A stretch of 64,000 nt of DNA from Flavobacterium flevense. Lineage in GTDB: Bacteria > Bacteroidota > Bacteroidia > Flavobacteriales > Flavobacteriaceae. Location: positions 62,001-126,000 of the forward strand of contig NZ_FRCC01000001.1 of the NCBI RefSeq assembly GCF_900142775.1, written 5' to 3'. The position numbers and the translations under genes are program-made. Under the pieces are notes generated by a model. The model searched no databases. It saw only the letters and a list, made by a program, of their open reading frames with translations, and had not been told where the DNA came from. How positions within the stretch are numbered: the stretch's first letter is position 1; each line of letters begins with the position of its first letter. Shown in pieces: positions 44,565 through 54,561 of the stretch.

Positions 44565-47500
44565 CTAATTGGCTATCGAAGAATTTGTTTTAGATTCTTC
44601 TGATTTGATTCGGCTTAACTCGGTTTGAGCTTCCGTAACCACATCCGGGAAATCGGCAAAATTCTTAATGACACTATCCAGAATATAAGTAGCCTGAAAA
44701 CTGTCTTTTAATCCGTAAAAGTTTTTAGCCATTAAAATCAATCCTTTGGCACCATACAAACGATATGCTGAATAACTTTTTGCTAATTTTTGGATCGAAG
44801 TATTTGAAGCTTCAAATTTGCCTTCTTTGTTTTTAAAATAAGCATCATAATACAAGGCTTCGGCAGCTAATTCTCCTTTGGCAATTGGCATTACTTTTGC
44901 ATAACCGGCTTTTGCCTTAGCCTCATCGCCTGTTTGCATGGCGGAACGTGCAATGATTATTTGCGCATCGCTTTGAACATTATTATCTGTTTTTGGATTA
45001 CTCAAAACTTTATCAGCATAAACCACTGCGTTTGAATAGTCTTTATTTTCATAATACAATTTCATCAAATTGGATTGTGCAAAAACTTTATTTTGGGACA
45101 AATCAGCTTCATTTTCTAAACGACTTAACACCGGAATTGCTTTTTGCTTATCTGCTGAATCTAATAAAATTTGAGCAGTTCGTGTTAAGGATTGCTCTGT
45201 AAACTCATTTCGGGGCTGATTGATTACATACTCATAATTAGGTAAAGCTTTGTCCTTTTGACCTTCAGCATAATAGGCCTGCGCCAAATTAAAATTAGCT
45301 TTCAAAGCATGAATCCCATTTGGAAAACTTGAAATATAAGCTCTGAATCCGGAAATAGCCTGAGCCGTATTATTTTGCTCAAATTGTTTCATTGCCGATT
45401 CATACGTATCATTATCGAGATCAGCATCAGTAACTTCGACAAAATCCAAAGTTCTTACCCAATTGGCATATTCGTCCACTTTTCCACCATCAACATAAAT
45501 TAATCTTGCGGTAGCAACTGCTTCTAAAGCTTCGGGAGTTTTAGGATATTCGGCAGCTACTTTTTTAAATTTCACTAAAGCATCCGAACTTCTGTCTGAG
45601 TTATAATAAACTAATCCCTGACGCAAAATCGCTCTGGCTGTAAAAGCACTATTTTTATATTCACTGATTAATCGATCGTAAGTTTTTAAAGCTGAATCTT
45701 GTTTGTTAGTCGCAACATAGGTATTTGCTAATTCGAATAGAGCATCATCACGGTAACTGGATTTTGGATATGCCGCTACAAACGAATTCAATTCCTCAGT
45801 TTTCTTGTCATTTTTAGAAACAAAACCATAGCAAAGCGCTTTTTGATAATACGCATAATCAGCATCTACGCTTTTTAATTCTATTACCTTATTATAAGCA
45901 TCCATTGCCGGCCAATATTTAGAAGTCACAAAACGACAATCGGCTAAACGTAAATAAGCGTCTGTTATTCTTGTTTTATCGTCTTTTACTTTGTCAATAA
46001 ATTTTTGGAAAGCATCGCCTGCCGAATCGTATTCTTTTAATTTAAAATAAGCATAAGCCACATTATAATTGCTGTTTTTATATTCAGGAGTTGCAGCCGC
46101 TGCTGACATTCCAATAAATTGCTTAAAACTCAACAATGCTTTATTGTAATCATTCAAAACATATTCTGTTTCTCCTTTCCAGAAAGTAGCTCTGGCTGTA
46201 AACTCAGCATTCATTGCATTTCCTAAGGATTTTTGGAACATTTGCAAAGCTGGCGTATAACTTCTATCGGTGTATAACTCTAAACCTCTGTAGAAAGTTA
46301 CTTTTTGATATGCTTCTTTATTTTCAGGAGTTTTGTTTTTTTCTAATAAAACTAAGGCTTCTTTATAATTTTTAGAAGAGATATATGAATCGATCAATAA
46401 TTTTTCTACAACTGAACGGCTGGAATTGTTGGGATATTTATTGATAAATCCTAACAAAATAGAAGGCACACTTTGATAAGAATTCCCTAATTCATAGCTT
46501 AATTTTGCATAATTTAAATAAGCATCTTCCTGAATTGCTGTGTCAAATGGCATTTCGGATGCATTTTTAAAAGCATTCAGCGCTTCTTGTTTTTTATTTA
46601 GTTTAAGATAACTTTCACCTAAATGGTAATAGGCATTTTGCGCTACTCCGTCTTTTCCTCCAATAATTTTATTGAATTGCGCTATCGCATTTTCAAAATC
46701 ATTTTGTTTATAATAAGCATACCCTAATTGGTAATAATCGGTATTATTCCATCTTCCTTTTTTACCTTTGTAAGCGACTAAATAAGGGATAGCTTCGTTG
46801 TATTTTTTTAAATTAAAATAACTCTCTCCAATAATTTTATTCAGTTCTGATTTTTCTGCAGCATTTGATTTTGCCATTGCTTTTTGTCCAAGCTCAATTG
46901 CTTTTTCAAAATTGCCCGATTTAAAATTCATATCAGCCTGATAATAGGATAACTTTTCGGCATATTTTTCATCTCCTGAAACGGCATCAAAGTATTTATT
47001 GGCTTCTTGATAATTATCGCCTTCATACGCCATAAAACCCAGATAATATTTGGCCTGAGGCCCATAAACATCTGAATTTAATACTTTATTAAAATAAGCG
47101 GTAGCTTCTTTTTTATTCTTGGAACTAAAAAAACTATAGCCTTTTTGAAAATTAAAACGATCCTTATCTTTAGCACTCAACTGATTTTCATCTACTTTTT
47201 CGAACCATCTTAAAGCCTCAGTATAATTTTCCTGATTGAAATAAAAATGAGCTACTTCAGTGTAAGCCTGATTACTTTTTGAACTCGTAGGGTAAGTTTC
47301 TAAAAAGGATTCCATGAGTACATCTGCATTAGGATGCCCTAATCGTACAGCACAACTGGCATCATAATAGGCACAATCTGACTTCATTTCTTCATTTTGA
47401 GTTTCATCTCCTACTTTTTCAAAAAGGTACTGAGCCGAAGCATATTGATTATCTTTAAACAAAGCCACTGCCCTGCTATAATCCTTTAAATTACTGGTAT

Positions 47501-47585
47501 ATATTGTTGATTCCTGTGCTAAGAGCATATTGGTTTTAACAAAAACCAATAAAAAAAAGAGCCACGAAAGTTTACGCATTTTCAT
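44565..47585 (-). CDS. large periplasmic tetratricopeptide repeat protein
   Basis: A 1006-residue protein with a signal peptide (about 1-23, LLAQ). Most of the length is TPR units with typical spacing (AYYDASCAVRLG, YKNSNYNVAYAYFKLKEYDSAGDAF, ALFELANTYVATNKQDSALKTYDRL). TPRs bind other proteins, so an outer-membrane assembly or scaffold role with the downstream barrel is likely. TATATTTG promoter at 47604-47611. Ends NSSIAN. Confidence 0.9.
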   Translation of the reverse strand: MKMRKLSWLFFLLVFVKTNMLLAQESTIYTSNLKDYSRAVALFKDNQYASAQYLFEKVGDETQNEEMKSDCAYYDASCAVRLGHPNADVLMESFLETYPTSSKSNQAYTEVAHFYFNQENYTEALRWFEKVDENQLSAKDKDRFNFQKGYSFFSSKNKKEATAYFNKVLNSDVYGPQAKYYLGFMAYEGDNYQEANKYFDAVSGDEKYAEKLSYYQADMNFKSGNFEKAIELGQKAMAKSNAAEKSELNKIIGESYFNLKKYNEAIPYLVAYKGKKGRWNNTDYYQLGYAYYKQNDFENAIAQFNKIIGGKDGVAQNAYYHLGESYLKLNKKQEALNAFKNASEMPFDTAIQEDAYLNYAKLSYELGNSYQSVPSILLGFINKYPNNSSRSVVEKLLIDSYISSKNYKEALVLLEKNKTPENKEAYQKVTFYRGLELYTDRSYTPALQMFQKSLGNAMNAEFTARATFWKGETEYVLNDYNKALLSFKQFIGMSAAAATPEYKNSNYNVAYAYFKLKEYDSAGDAFQKFIDKVKDDKTRITDAYLRLADCRFVTSKYWPAMDAYNKVIELKSVDADYAYYQKALCYGFVSKNDKKTEELNSFVAAYPKSSYRDDALFELANTYVATNKQDSALKTYDRLISEYKNSAFTARAILRQGLVYYNSDRSSDALVKFKKVAAEYPKTPEALEAVATARLIYVDGGKVDEYANWVRTLDFVEVTDADLDNDTYESAMKQFEQNNTAQAISGFRAYISSFPNGIHALKANFNLAQAYYAEGQKDKALPNYEYVINQPRNEFTEQSLTRTAQILLDSADKQKAIPVLSRLENEADLSQNKVFAQSNLMKLYYENKDYSNAVVYADKVLSNPKTDNNVQSDAQIIIARSAMQTGDEAKAKAGYAKVMPIAKGELAAEALYYDAYFKNKEGKFEASNTSIQKLAKSYSAYRLYGAKGLILMAKNFYGLKDSFQATYILDSVIKNFADFPDVVTEAQTELSRIKSEESKTNSSIAN

Positions 47586-47603
47586 TTATTTTTTTTAATA
47601 TCC

Positions 47604-47611
47604 CAAATATA
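47604..47611 (-). promoter_or_regulatory. promoter -7 word TATATTTG for the TPR/barrel operon
   Basis: Exact TAnnTTTG match on the minus strand, about 19 bases before the ATG at 47585. Confidence 0.65.
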
Positions 47612-47748
47612 TTATATTCTGAGATTTATAACGGGGGATTAATTAGTTTTATTATGAACAAATATTTTAACAGAAGATAAAAAACTAATAATTGATATTG
47701 CTATTTCATAATTGATAATTACTTTTACACCATAAACAAAAGCAAATT

Positions 47749-48432
47749 ATGTCCCAAGCCATACTGTCATTAAAAAATGCAACCATTTATCAGGAAGATA
47801 AAGTAGTCTTATCGAATGTTAACCTGGAAGTCAACCGGGGAGAATTTCTATATATTATTGGAAAAACAGGTTCCGGAAAAAGTAGTTTCATGAAAACGCT
47901 TTATGCCGATTTACCCTTAACAGAAGGAACCGGACACATCGTAGACTTTGATTTAGAAACCTTAAAAGAAAATGATATTCCGTTTTTAAGACGTAAAATT
48001 GGTATTGTTTTTCAGGATTTCAAACTGCTTCCGGATCGTTCTATTCAGGACAACATGCTTTTTGTTCTTAGAGCTACAGGCTGGTCTGACCAAAATGAAA
48101 TGGAACGAAAAATAGAAGAAGTACTGGATAAAGTAGGCATGAAAAACTATGCGCAAAAAATGCCACACCAAATTTCAGGTGGTGAGCAACAACGTGTAGC
48201 TATTGCGAGAGCATTGCTTAATGACCCTGAACTTATTCTTGCTGACGAGCCTACAGGAAACTTAGATCCTCAAACCAGTGTGGAAGTTTTAGATGTTTTG
48301 AAAAAAATAAACGGAAACGGAAAAACCATTATCATGGCCACTCACGATTATGCTTTGCTAATGAAATTCCCTTCAAAAACACTAAAATGTGAGGATTCTA
48401 AAATTTTTGAAGTCGTTCAGAGAACCGTTTAA
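47749..48432 (+). CDS. ftsE: FtsE-like ABC ATPase
   Basis: A 227-residue ATP-binding protein. Walker [11 protein letters not shown]-loop [12 protein letters not shown], signature [15 protein letters not shown], Walker [13 protein letters not shown] and H-loop ATHDY. FQDFKLL and EPTGNLDP are FtsE-typical. With FtsX it activates peptidoglycan hydrolysis at division. No ftsX is adjacent, as is usual in Flavobacteriia. TACTTTTA at 47720-47727 is a possible promoter word. Confidence 0.9.
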   Translation: MSQAILSLKNATIYQEDKVVLSNVNLEVNRGEFLYIIGKTGSGKSSFMKTLYADLPLTEGTGHIVDFDLETLKENDIPFLRRKIGIVFQDFKLLPDRSIQDNMLFVLRATGWSDQNEMERKIEEVLDKVGMKNYAQKMPHQISGGEQQRVAIARALLNDPELILADEPTGNLDPQTSVEVLDVLKKINGNGKTIIMATHDYALLMKFPSKTLKCEDSKIFEVVQRTV

Positions 48433-48441
48433 TTAACAAAC

Positions 48442-49047
48442 CTATTTATTACTTTCTAAAGCCGGTAAATGCCATTTGTATTTTACTGCCATTAACCGTA
48501 CACTAATAATTACGGAGACTACCGTGAAATAAATTATCTCGTCATTAAGCTGGAAGGTTTTGAGTATAAAAAACAGAATTCCGCCAAGAATACAAATAGT
48601 AGCATAAATCTCTTTACGGAAGATTACCGGAATTTCATTGCATAAAATATCACGGATAACACCGCCAAAACATGCGGTGATTGTCCCCAGAGCAATGCAA
48701 ATCATGGGATGCAAACCTATTTCAATACCCTTTCTCAATCCCGTTAAGGTGTAAACACCAAGACCGATGGTGTCAAAAAGAAACAAAGAAGTTCTTAATT
48801 TATCGAATTTCCTGCGAAAAACTACTGCCAGAAGAAACCCGATAATAATCATATACACATATTCTAAATCCATCATCCAGCCCACCGGAGTCCGCCCTAT
48901 CAAAACATCCCGCAAGGTTCCACCACCCACTGCAGTTACAAAGGCAATGATAAAAACACCAAAAGGGTCTAACTTTTTTTCCATGGCAGTCAACACACCG
49001 GACATAGCAAAAGCCATTGTTCCCACAATTTCTAAAAAACTAAACAT
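48442..49047 (-). CDS. TRIC-type cation channel (UPF0126)
   Basis: A 201-residue inner-membrane protein with seven helices in two inverted UPF0126 repeats. The signatures are AMSGVLTAMEKKLDPFGVFIIAFVTAVGGGTLRDVL in repeat 1 and GTITACFGGVIRDILCNEIP in repeat 2. The family includes bacterial homologues of trimeric intracellular cation channels, and relatives (YicG/YadS) are linked to potassium or glycine traffic. It converges on ftsE with only nine bases between stops. Confidence 0.9.
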   Translation of the reverse strand: MFSFLEIVGTMAFAMSGVLTAMEKKLDPFGVFIIAFVTAVGGGTLRDVLIGRTPVGWMMDLEYVYMIIIGFLLAVVFRRKFDKLRTSLFLFDTIGLGVYTLTGLRKGIEIGLHPMICIALGTITACFGGVIRDILCNEIPVIFRKEIYATICILGGILFFILKTFQLNDEIIYFTVVSVIISVRLMAVKYKWHLPALESNK

Positions 49048-49180
49048 AGCTGATTATTTAATTAGTGATTTATAGCAAATTAAAGAAAAACAACTCACTT
49101 AAATAACCTAAGCCCTTTTATTCTGCCTTAAATTGAATAAAATTTTAATATCTATTTTTCAAAACAATCATTGTCTGTGT

Positions 49181-49188
49181 ATCTTTGC
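49181..49188 (+). promoter_or_regulatory. promoter -7 word TATCTTTG
   Basis: Exact TAnnTTTG match, 29 bases before the TTG start of the methyltransferase gene at 49218. Confidence 0.65.
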
Positions 49189-49217
49189 TCTGAATTTAAT
49201 TCTAAATCCTGCACCTC

Positions 49218-50003
49218 TTGAAACAAATTACTTCCATTCAAAATTCCTTTATTAAATCTTTGGTATTATTACAGGAGAAAGCTAAAAACAGGAGACAAAC
49301 AGGTACTTTTTTGATTGAAGGCATTCGTGAAATTTCATTGGCTGTAAAAGGAAATTATCAAATTGAAACCATTTTATTTTATCCTGAAATTTACAGCGAA
49401 GCAGAAGCTAAAAAACTAGCTCCCCATGCCGATTTAATAGAAATAAATAAAGAAGTATTTCAAAAACTAAGCTATCGCGATACTACCGAAGGCGTTTTGG
49501 CTGTAGCCAAATCCAAATCATTAGAACTTTCGGATTTAAAACTCTCTGAAACACCATTAATTCTGATTGCCGAAGCTCCGGAAAAGCCGGGAAATATTGG
49601 TGCACTTTTAAGAACTGCAGATGCAGCAAACTTAGATGCTGTGATTATTGCCAATCCCAAAAGTGATTTATACAACCCCAATATTGTTCGCTCGAGTGTA
49701 GGCTGTTTGTTTACAAACCAAATTGCAACGGCAAGTACTGCTGAAATCATTGCTTTTTTAAAAGAAAAAAACATCAATTTTTATTGCGCAACTTTGCAAA
49801 ATTCAACCAGTTATCACACCCAGGATTTCACAAAACCTACCGCATTAGTTGTAGGAACTGAAGCGACCGGACTTACACAGGAATGGCGTGACGCTGCCAC
49901 ACAAAATATTATCATCCCAATGCAAGGCGAAATCGACAGCATGAATGTTTCTGTTGCTGCAGCCATTTTAATATTCGAAGCCAAAAGACAAAGAGGGTTT
50001 TAA
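49218..50003 (+). CDS. TrmH/RlmB-type RNA methyltransferase
   Basis: A 261-residue protein. The N-terminal substrate-binding domain (about 1-95, NRRQTGTFLIEGIREI) is followed by the SPOUT catalytic domain: EAPEKPGNIGALLRTADAANLDAVII, LVVGTEATGLTQEWRDAA and PMQGEIDSMNVSVAAAILIFE. This two-domain form fits a 23S rRNA 2'-O-methyltransferase. The start is a TTG (no ATG gives a complete N-terminus); the promoter spacing supports it. Confidence 0.92.
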   Translation: MKQITSIQNSFIKSLVLLQEKAKNRRQTGTFLIEGIREISLAVKGNYQIETILFYPEIYSEAEAKKLAPHADLIEINKEVFQKLSYRDTTEGVLAVAKSKSLELSDLKLSETPLILIAEAPEKPGNIGALLRTADAANLDAVIIANPKSDLYNPNIVRSSVGCLFTNQIATASTAEIIAFLKEKNINFYCATLQNSTSYHTQDFTKPTALVVGTEATGLTQEWRDAATQNIIIPMQGEIDSMNVSVAAAILIFEAKRQRGF

Positions 50004-50009
50004 AATTGA

Positions 50010-50152
50010 GATTTCAGATATTAGATTTTAGATGTTAGAATGCAGATGTAACACTAGAAATTAAATAGTTATAACTTCGATTTTCTACTTTAAAAACCAG
50101 ACGTTTTTTAAAATTTAATATCTAAAATCAGAAATCTACAATCTACATTCCC
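50010..50152. repeat. low-complexity TTAGATTTTAGA word repeat in inverted halves
   Basis: GATTTCAGATATTAGATTTT and neighbours near 50010-50050 are mirrored by AATATCTAAAATCAGAAATC near 50118-50140. It occupies the gap before relA/spoT and resembles the tract at 1099-1243 in its word structure. Confidence 0.6.
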
Positions 50153-50207
50153 AACTCTTGCATATATGCTAACTTATCATTATTTTTAGAAATTGAACCC
50201 TGCAAGT

Positions 50208-52427
50208 ATGACCGAAATAGATATCGAAAAAGAAAATAAAGCAATTGCTCAGGAATACAAAGAATTGCTTCGTATCAGTTACCAAACGCTAACCACTGAA
50301 GATAAAAAACTCATACGAAAAGCATTTGACGTTGCAGTTGAAGCGCATAAAGACCAACGAAGAAAATCGGGTGAAGCCTATATTTTTCATCCTATTGCTG
50401 TGGCTAAAATTGTTGCTTCGGAAATTGGTCTTGGAGCAACCTCAATTGCCGCCGCTTTATTGCATGACGTGGTGGAAGACACGCCTACCACGGTAAAAGA
50501 TATTGAACGAATGTTCAACCCCAAAGTAGCACAACTTGTTGAGGGTTTAACCAAAATATCTATTGTACAAAAAGACATGAATGTGTCGATGCAGGCTGAG
50601 AATTTCAGAAAAATGCTATTGACTCTGTATGATGATGTTCGGGTAATCCTGATAAAAATTGCCGACAGATTGCACAATATGCAAACTATGGATTCGATGA
50701 TTGACCACAAACAGGTTAAAATCGCTTCGGAAACACTATACATTTATGCACCGTTAGCACATAGATTAGGATTGTACAATATCAAAACAAAACTGGAAGA
50801 TTTAGGATTAAAATATACTGAACCTGCAGTTTATAATGATATTGTAAGTAAAATCAAAGAAACCAAAGAGCAACAAGATGCTTACATCAAAGATATTTCT
50901 GATGTATTAAAAGCTTCTTTAGACGCTGAAGATATTGATTATATCATCAAAGGACGCCCAAAATCCATCTATTCTATTCGCAGAAAGATGAAGGCTCAAA
51001 ACGTAACTTTTGACGAAGTTTATGATAAATTTGCGCTTCGAATTGTCTATAAATCAGATCCTCATGATGAAAAATTCGTCGCCTGGAAAATCTACTCTAT
51101 CGTTACAGACCATTACAGACCCAGTCCCAGCCGTTTAAGAGACTGGATTTCTTCTCCAAAATCAACAGGTTATGAAGCCCTGCACATTACTGTCATGGGT
51201 CCAAAAGGACGCTGGGTAGAAATTCAGGTTCGCAGTGAACGTATGGATGAGATTGCCGAAAAAGGTTATGCTGCACATTATAAATACAAAAACGGAGATG
51301 CCGAAGAAGGTGGATTAGATGTATGGCTTAATCTACTAAGAGAAGCGCTGGAAAACTCCGAAACAAATGCCATTGATTTTGTAGAAGATTTTAAAATGAA
51401 TTTATATTCAAAAGAAATCTATGTCTTTACACCAAAAGGAGATATCAAATCGTTACCCAAAGGCGCTACTTCTCTTGATTTTGCCTTTAGTATCCACTCC
51501 GAAATTGGAATTAAAACTCGCGGTACAAGAGTTAACGGAAAGTTAGTTCCTTTAAATTACGAACTAAAAAGTGGTGATCAGGTAGAAATAATCACCTCAC
51601 CAAACCAGAAACCAACAGCAAACTGGTATGATTATGTAACCACTTCCAGAGCCAAAAACAAAATCAGAAATGTTCTTAACGAAAACACCAAAAAAATTGC
51701 TGAAGACGGAAAAGAAGTACTTACCCGCAAATTAAAACACCTGAAAGTTACCTTAAACGAAACCGTTATCAATGAATTAGTAAACTTTTTCCACCTTAAA
51801 ACCAGTCTGGATTTGTTTTACAGAGTGGGAATAGGAACTATTGACAACCAGCAATTAAAAGATTTTGCATCACAAAAAAGCAATACATTAATCAATTTCT
51901 TTAAAAACAAAATTAAACGCACAGGCAATACTGCCGATACTGATATTCACAAACCGGTATTGAACAGTAATTATGACATGCTGGTTTTTGGAAAAGAACA
52001 GGACAAATTAGACTACAAATTGTCAGCCTGTTGTAATCCGATTCCGGGTGATCAGGTGTTTGGGTTTGTTACTATAAATGAAGGAATAAAAGTGCATAAA
52101 AAAGATTGTCCTAATGCGATTTCGTTACAATCTAATTATGCTTATCGCATCATGCCTGCTAAGTGGATTGATTCTTCCCAACAGGAATTTAAAGCTATTT
52201 TGAATATTACAGGAATGGATACCATCGGTCTTACTAACGAACTGACAAAGGTAATTTCGAATAACATGAACGTAAATATTCAAAGTATTTCACTCAGCGG
52301 AGATGCCGGACTTTTTAAAGGACAACTGACTGTTATTGTCCAAAACATTACTATTCTGAAAAAATTAATTGACAACATTAAAAAAATTGACGGAATTGAC
52401 CGCGTAACCCGGGTTTACAAAAATTAA
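50208..52427 (+). CDS. bifunctional (p)ppGpp synthetase/hydrolase RelA/SpoT
   Basis: A 739-residue Rel enzyme from the ATG at 50208 (a TTG at 50193 is rejected). The HD hydrolase has FHPIAVA and the intact LLHDVVEDT. The synthetase domain has KGRPKSIYSIRRKM and STGYEALHITVMGPKGRWVEIQVRSERMDE. The TGS domain (VFTPKGDIKSLPKGATSLDFAFSIHSEIG) and a C-terminal ACT domain follow. Both activities should work. It sets the stringent-response alarmone level. Upstream of fur and purA. Confidence 0.96.
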   Translation: MTEIDIEKENKAIAQEYKELLRISYQTLTTEDKKLIRKAFDVAVEAHKDQRRKSGEAYIFHPIAVAKIVASEIGLGATSIAAALLHDVVEDTPTTVKDIERMFNPKVAQLVEGLTKISIVQKDMNVSMQAENFRKMLLTLYDDVRVILIKIADRLHNMQTMDSMIDHKQVKIASETLYIYAPLAHRLGLYNIKTKLEDLGLKYTEPAVYNDIVSKIKETKEQQDAYIKDISDVLKASLDAEDIDYIIKGRPKSIYSIRRKMKAQNVTFDEVYDKFALRIVYKSDPHDEKFVAWKIYSIVTDHYRPSPSRLRDWISSPKSTGYEALHITVMGPKGRWVEIQVRSERMDEIAEKGYAAHYKYKNGDAEEGGLDVWLNLLREALENSETNAIDFVEDFKMNLYSKEIYVFTPKGDIKSLPKGATSLDFAFSIHSEIGIKTRGTRVNGKLVPLNYELKSGDQVEIITSPNQKPTANWYDYVTTSRAKNKIRNVLNENTKKIAEDGKEVLTRKLKHLKVTLNETVINELVNFFHLKTSLDLFYRVGIGTIDNQQLKDFASQKSNTLINFFKNKIKRTGNTADTDIHKPVLNSNYDMLVFGKEQDKLDYKLSACCNPIPGDQVFGFVTINEGIKVHKKDCPNAISLQSNYAYRIMPAKWIDSSQQEFKAILNITGMDTIGLTNELTKVISNNMNVNIQSISLSGDAGLFKGQLTVIVQNITILKKLIDNIKKIDGIDRVTRVYKN

Positions 52428-52562
52428 TCTTTTATAAATGATTTAACGTTATTTCCCATCCTTTTTCCGACTTTTGAAAAGCTTTTCAACTCTAATGCTG
52501 AATAAGAAATTATTGTTTAACTTTATAAAAAAACAAAATTATTCTCTTATAAGTACTTAAAC

Positions 52563-52594
52563 TTGAAAACTATTAAAATAAAAATTTATCTTTG
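52563..52594 (+). promoter_or_regulatory. fur promoter, predicted near-leaderless
   Basis: TTG (52563-52565), a 21-base spacer and TATCTTTG (52587-52594). The ATG at 52601 follows after six bases. Confidence 0.72.
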
Positions 52595-52600
52595 CCGAAT

Positions 52601-53098
52601 ATGACACTCATTTCCACAAATAACAACAAAAATCAGGAGATTGTAAAAAATGTTTTTACATTGTATCTTGAAAAAAACGGGCATAGAAAAACGCCTGAAC
52701 GTTACTCTATACTTCAGGAAATCTATGAAAGTGAAGAACATTTTGATATAGAAAACTTATATATCAAAATGAAAAATAAAAACTATCGTGTGAGTAGAGC
52801 TACGCTGTACAACACCATAGAATTACTTTTAGACTGCGGGCTGGTACGCAAACACCAGTTTGGACAAAATCAGGCTCACTACGAAAAATCTTATTTCGAT
52901 AAACAACATGATCATATCATCATGACTGATACGGGTGAGGTTATTGAATTTTGCGATCCAAGAATACAAACGATTAAGAAAACAATTGAGGAGATTTTTG
53001 ATGTAGAAATCATCAATCATTCGCTGTATTTTTATGGTATAAAAAAAGCAGCTAAAACGGAGGAACAAGAAGAAAATACCAATAACGAAAACATTTAG
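52601..53098 (+). CDS. Fur-family transcriptional regulator
   Basis: A 165-residue protein starting at 52601 (the earlier TTG lies in the promoter). The N-terminal winged helix has [30 protein letters not shown] and [34 protein letters not shown]. Then comes the [20 protein letters not shown] metal segment. The usual C-terminal CxxC zinc pair is absent. It may be a Fur- or PerR-type metal or peroxide sensor. 65 bases before purA, same strand. Confidence 0.93.
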   Translation: MTLISTNNNKNQEIVKNVFTLYLEKNGHRKTPERYSILQEIYESEEHFDIENLYIKMKNKNYRVSRATLYNTIELLLDCGLVRKHQFGQNQAHYEKSYFDKQHDHIIMTDTGEVIEFCDPRIQTIKKTIEEIFDVEIINHSLYFYGIKKAAKTEEQEENTNNENI

Positions 53099-53163
53099 TT
53101 TTAAAAAAGGCCGTAAATTCCGTTTACAGCCAAAACGAATTAACGAAAATAAATAAATTAAAA

Positions 53164-54435
53164 ATGACCGTAGATTTATTACTAGGATTACAATGGGGAG
53201 ATGAAGGAAAAGGAAAAATTGTTGACGTTCTTACCTCAAATTATGACATTATTGCTCGTTTTCAGGGAGGTCCAAATGCCGGACACACTTTAGAATTTGA
53301 CGGAATAAAACATGTATTGAGAACCATTCCTTCCGGAATTTTCCATAAATCAGCGGTAAATATTATTGGAAACGGTGTTGTAATTGATCCTGTTGTATTC
53401 CAAAAAGAAATTGAAGGATTGGAAAAATTCAACATTGATATCAAAAAGAAATTAATCATTTCCAGAAAAGCACACTTAATTTTACCTACACACCGCTTAT
53501 TAGACGCAGCATCTGAAGCTTCTAAAGGAAAAGCTAAAATTGGTTCTACACTTAAAGGAATTGGACCAACTTACATGGACAAAACCGGCAGAAACGGTTT
53601 ACGTGTAGGAGATATTGAATTAGAAGATTTCAAAGAAAGATACCGTGCTCTTGCTGACAAACATGAGGCTATGATTGCTTTTTACGGAGTAGAATTAGAA
53701 TATAACCTAGCAGAACTGGAAGAAGAATTTTTTGAATCTATCGAAGAAATTAAAAAATTAGATTTCATTGATAGCGAAGAATACATGTACCAGGCACAAA
53801 AAGCAGGTAAATCTATTTTATGTGAAGGAGCTCAGGGTTCTTTATTAGATGTTGATTTTGGAACCTATCCATTTGTAACTTCTTCTAATACTACAGCTGC
53901 CGGAGCCTGTACAGGTTTAGGAATTGCTCCTAATAAAATCAAAGAAGTTTACGGAATTTTCAAAGCATACACCACTCGTGTAGGTAGCGGTCCTTTCCCT
54001 ACTGAACTTTTTGACGAAGTAGGTGCAACAATGGCTAAAGTAGGTAACGAATTTGGTTCTGTTACAGGAAGAGCAAGACGTTGCGGATGGTTAGACTTAG
54101 TAGCTTTGAAATATGCTGTTCAGGTTAATGGTGTTACGCAATTGATGATGATGAAAGGTGACGTACTTTCCGGTTTTGAAACTTTGAAAATATGTACAGA
54201 ATACAATTATAAAGGAAAAAACATTGCTCACTTCCCTTACAATGTAGAAGAAGAAAATGTATCTCCTATTTACAAAGAATTTAAAGGATGGAAACAAGAC
54301 TTAACAGGAATGACTACTTATGAGGAATTACCAGTTGAATTAAAAGAATACATCGAGTTCATTGAAAAAGAATTAGAAGTGCCTATTAAAATTGTTTCTG
54401 TAGGTCCGGACAGAAAACAAACTATTCTAAAATAA
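53164..54435 (+). CDS. purA: adenylosuccinate synthetase
   Basis: A 423-residue enzyme that joins IMP and aspartate with GTP in AMP synthesis. The P-loop QWGDEGKGKIVD contains the catalytic Asp, with GGPNAGHT (catalytic His), the IMP site SSNTTAAGACTGLGI and VGSGPFPTEL. SVTGRARRCGWLDLVALKYA and the C-terminal GPDRKQTI are conserved. Follows fur and has a strong terminator. Confidence 0.97.
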   Translation: MTVDLLLGLQWGDEGKGKIVDVLTSNYDIIARFQGGPNAGHTLEFDGIKHVLRTIPSGIFHKSAVNIIGNGVVIDPVVFQKEIEGLEKFNIDIKKKLIISRKAHLILPTHRLLDAASEASKGKAKIGSTLKGIGPTYMDKTGRNGLRVGDIELEDFKERYRALADKHEAMIAFYGVELEYNLAELEEEFFESIEEIKKLDFIDSEEYMYQAQKAGKSILCEGAQGSLLDVDFGTYPFVTSSNTTAAGACTGLGIAPNKIKEVYGIFKAYTTRVGSGPFPTELFDEVGATMAKVGNEFGSVTGRARRCGWLDLVALKYAVQVNGVTQLMMMKGDVLSGFETLKICTEYNYKGKNIAHFPYNVEEENVSPIYKEFKGWKQDLTGMTTYEELPVELKEYIEFIEKELEVPIKIVSVGPDRKQTILK

Positions 54436-54441
54436 AAAATT

Positions 54442-54470
54442 AACGCCCTGAAATTTCGGGGCGTTTTTTT
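54442..54470 (+). terminator. purA terminator
   Basis: AACGCCCTGAAA pairs with TTTCGGGGCGTT, followed by a run of T, six bases after the stop at 54435. Confidence 0.88.
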
Positions 54471-54489
54471 ATACAATAAAAAAAATCAA

Positions 54490-54547
54490 ACCGCAAATTC
54501 GCAAATTAAAGTTGCAGAAGCAAAAAAATAATTTGCGAATTTGCGGT
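54490..54547. repeat. perfect inverted repeat of CCGCAAATTCGCAAATT words
   Basis: ACCGCAAATTCGCAAATTA (54490-54508) pairs perfectly with 54529-54547 across 20 bases. It is the same family as 3867-3926. It ends 14 bases before the nudK start. Confidence 0.9.
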
Positions 54548-54561
54548 AAAACAAATAGCAA

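Noticed and set aside
52592..52600. Upstream TTG start for fur
   Set aside because: It overlaps TATCTTTG, so it would not be transcribed as a codon.
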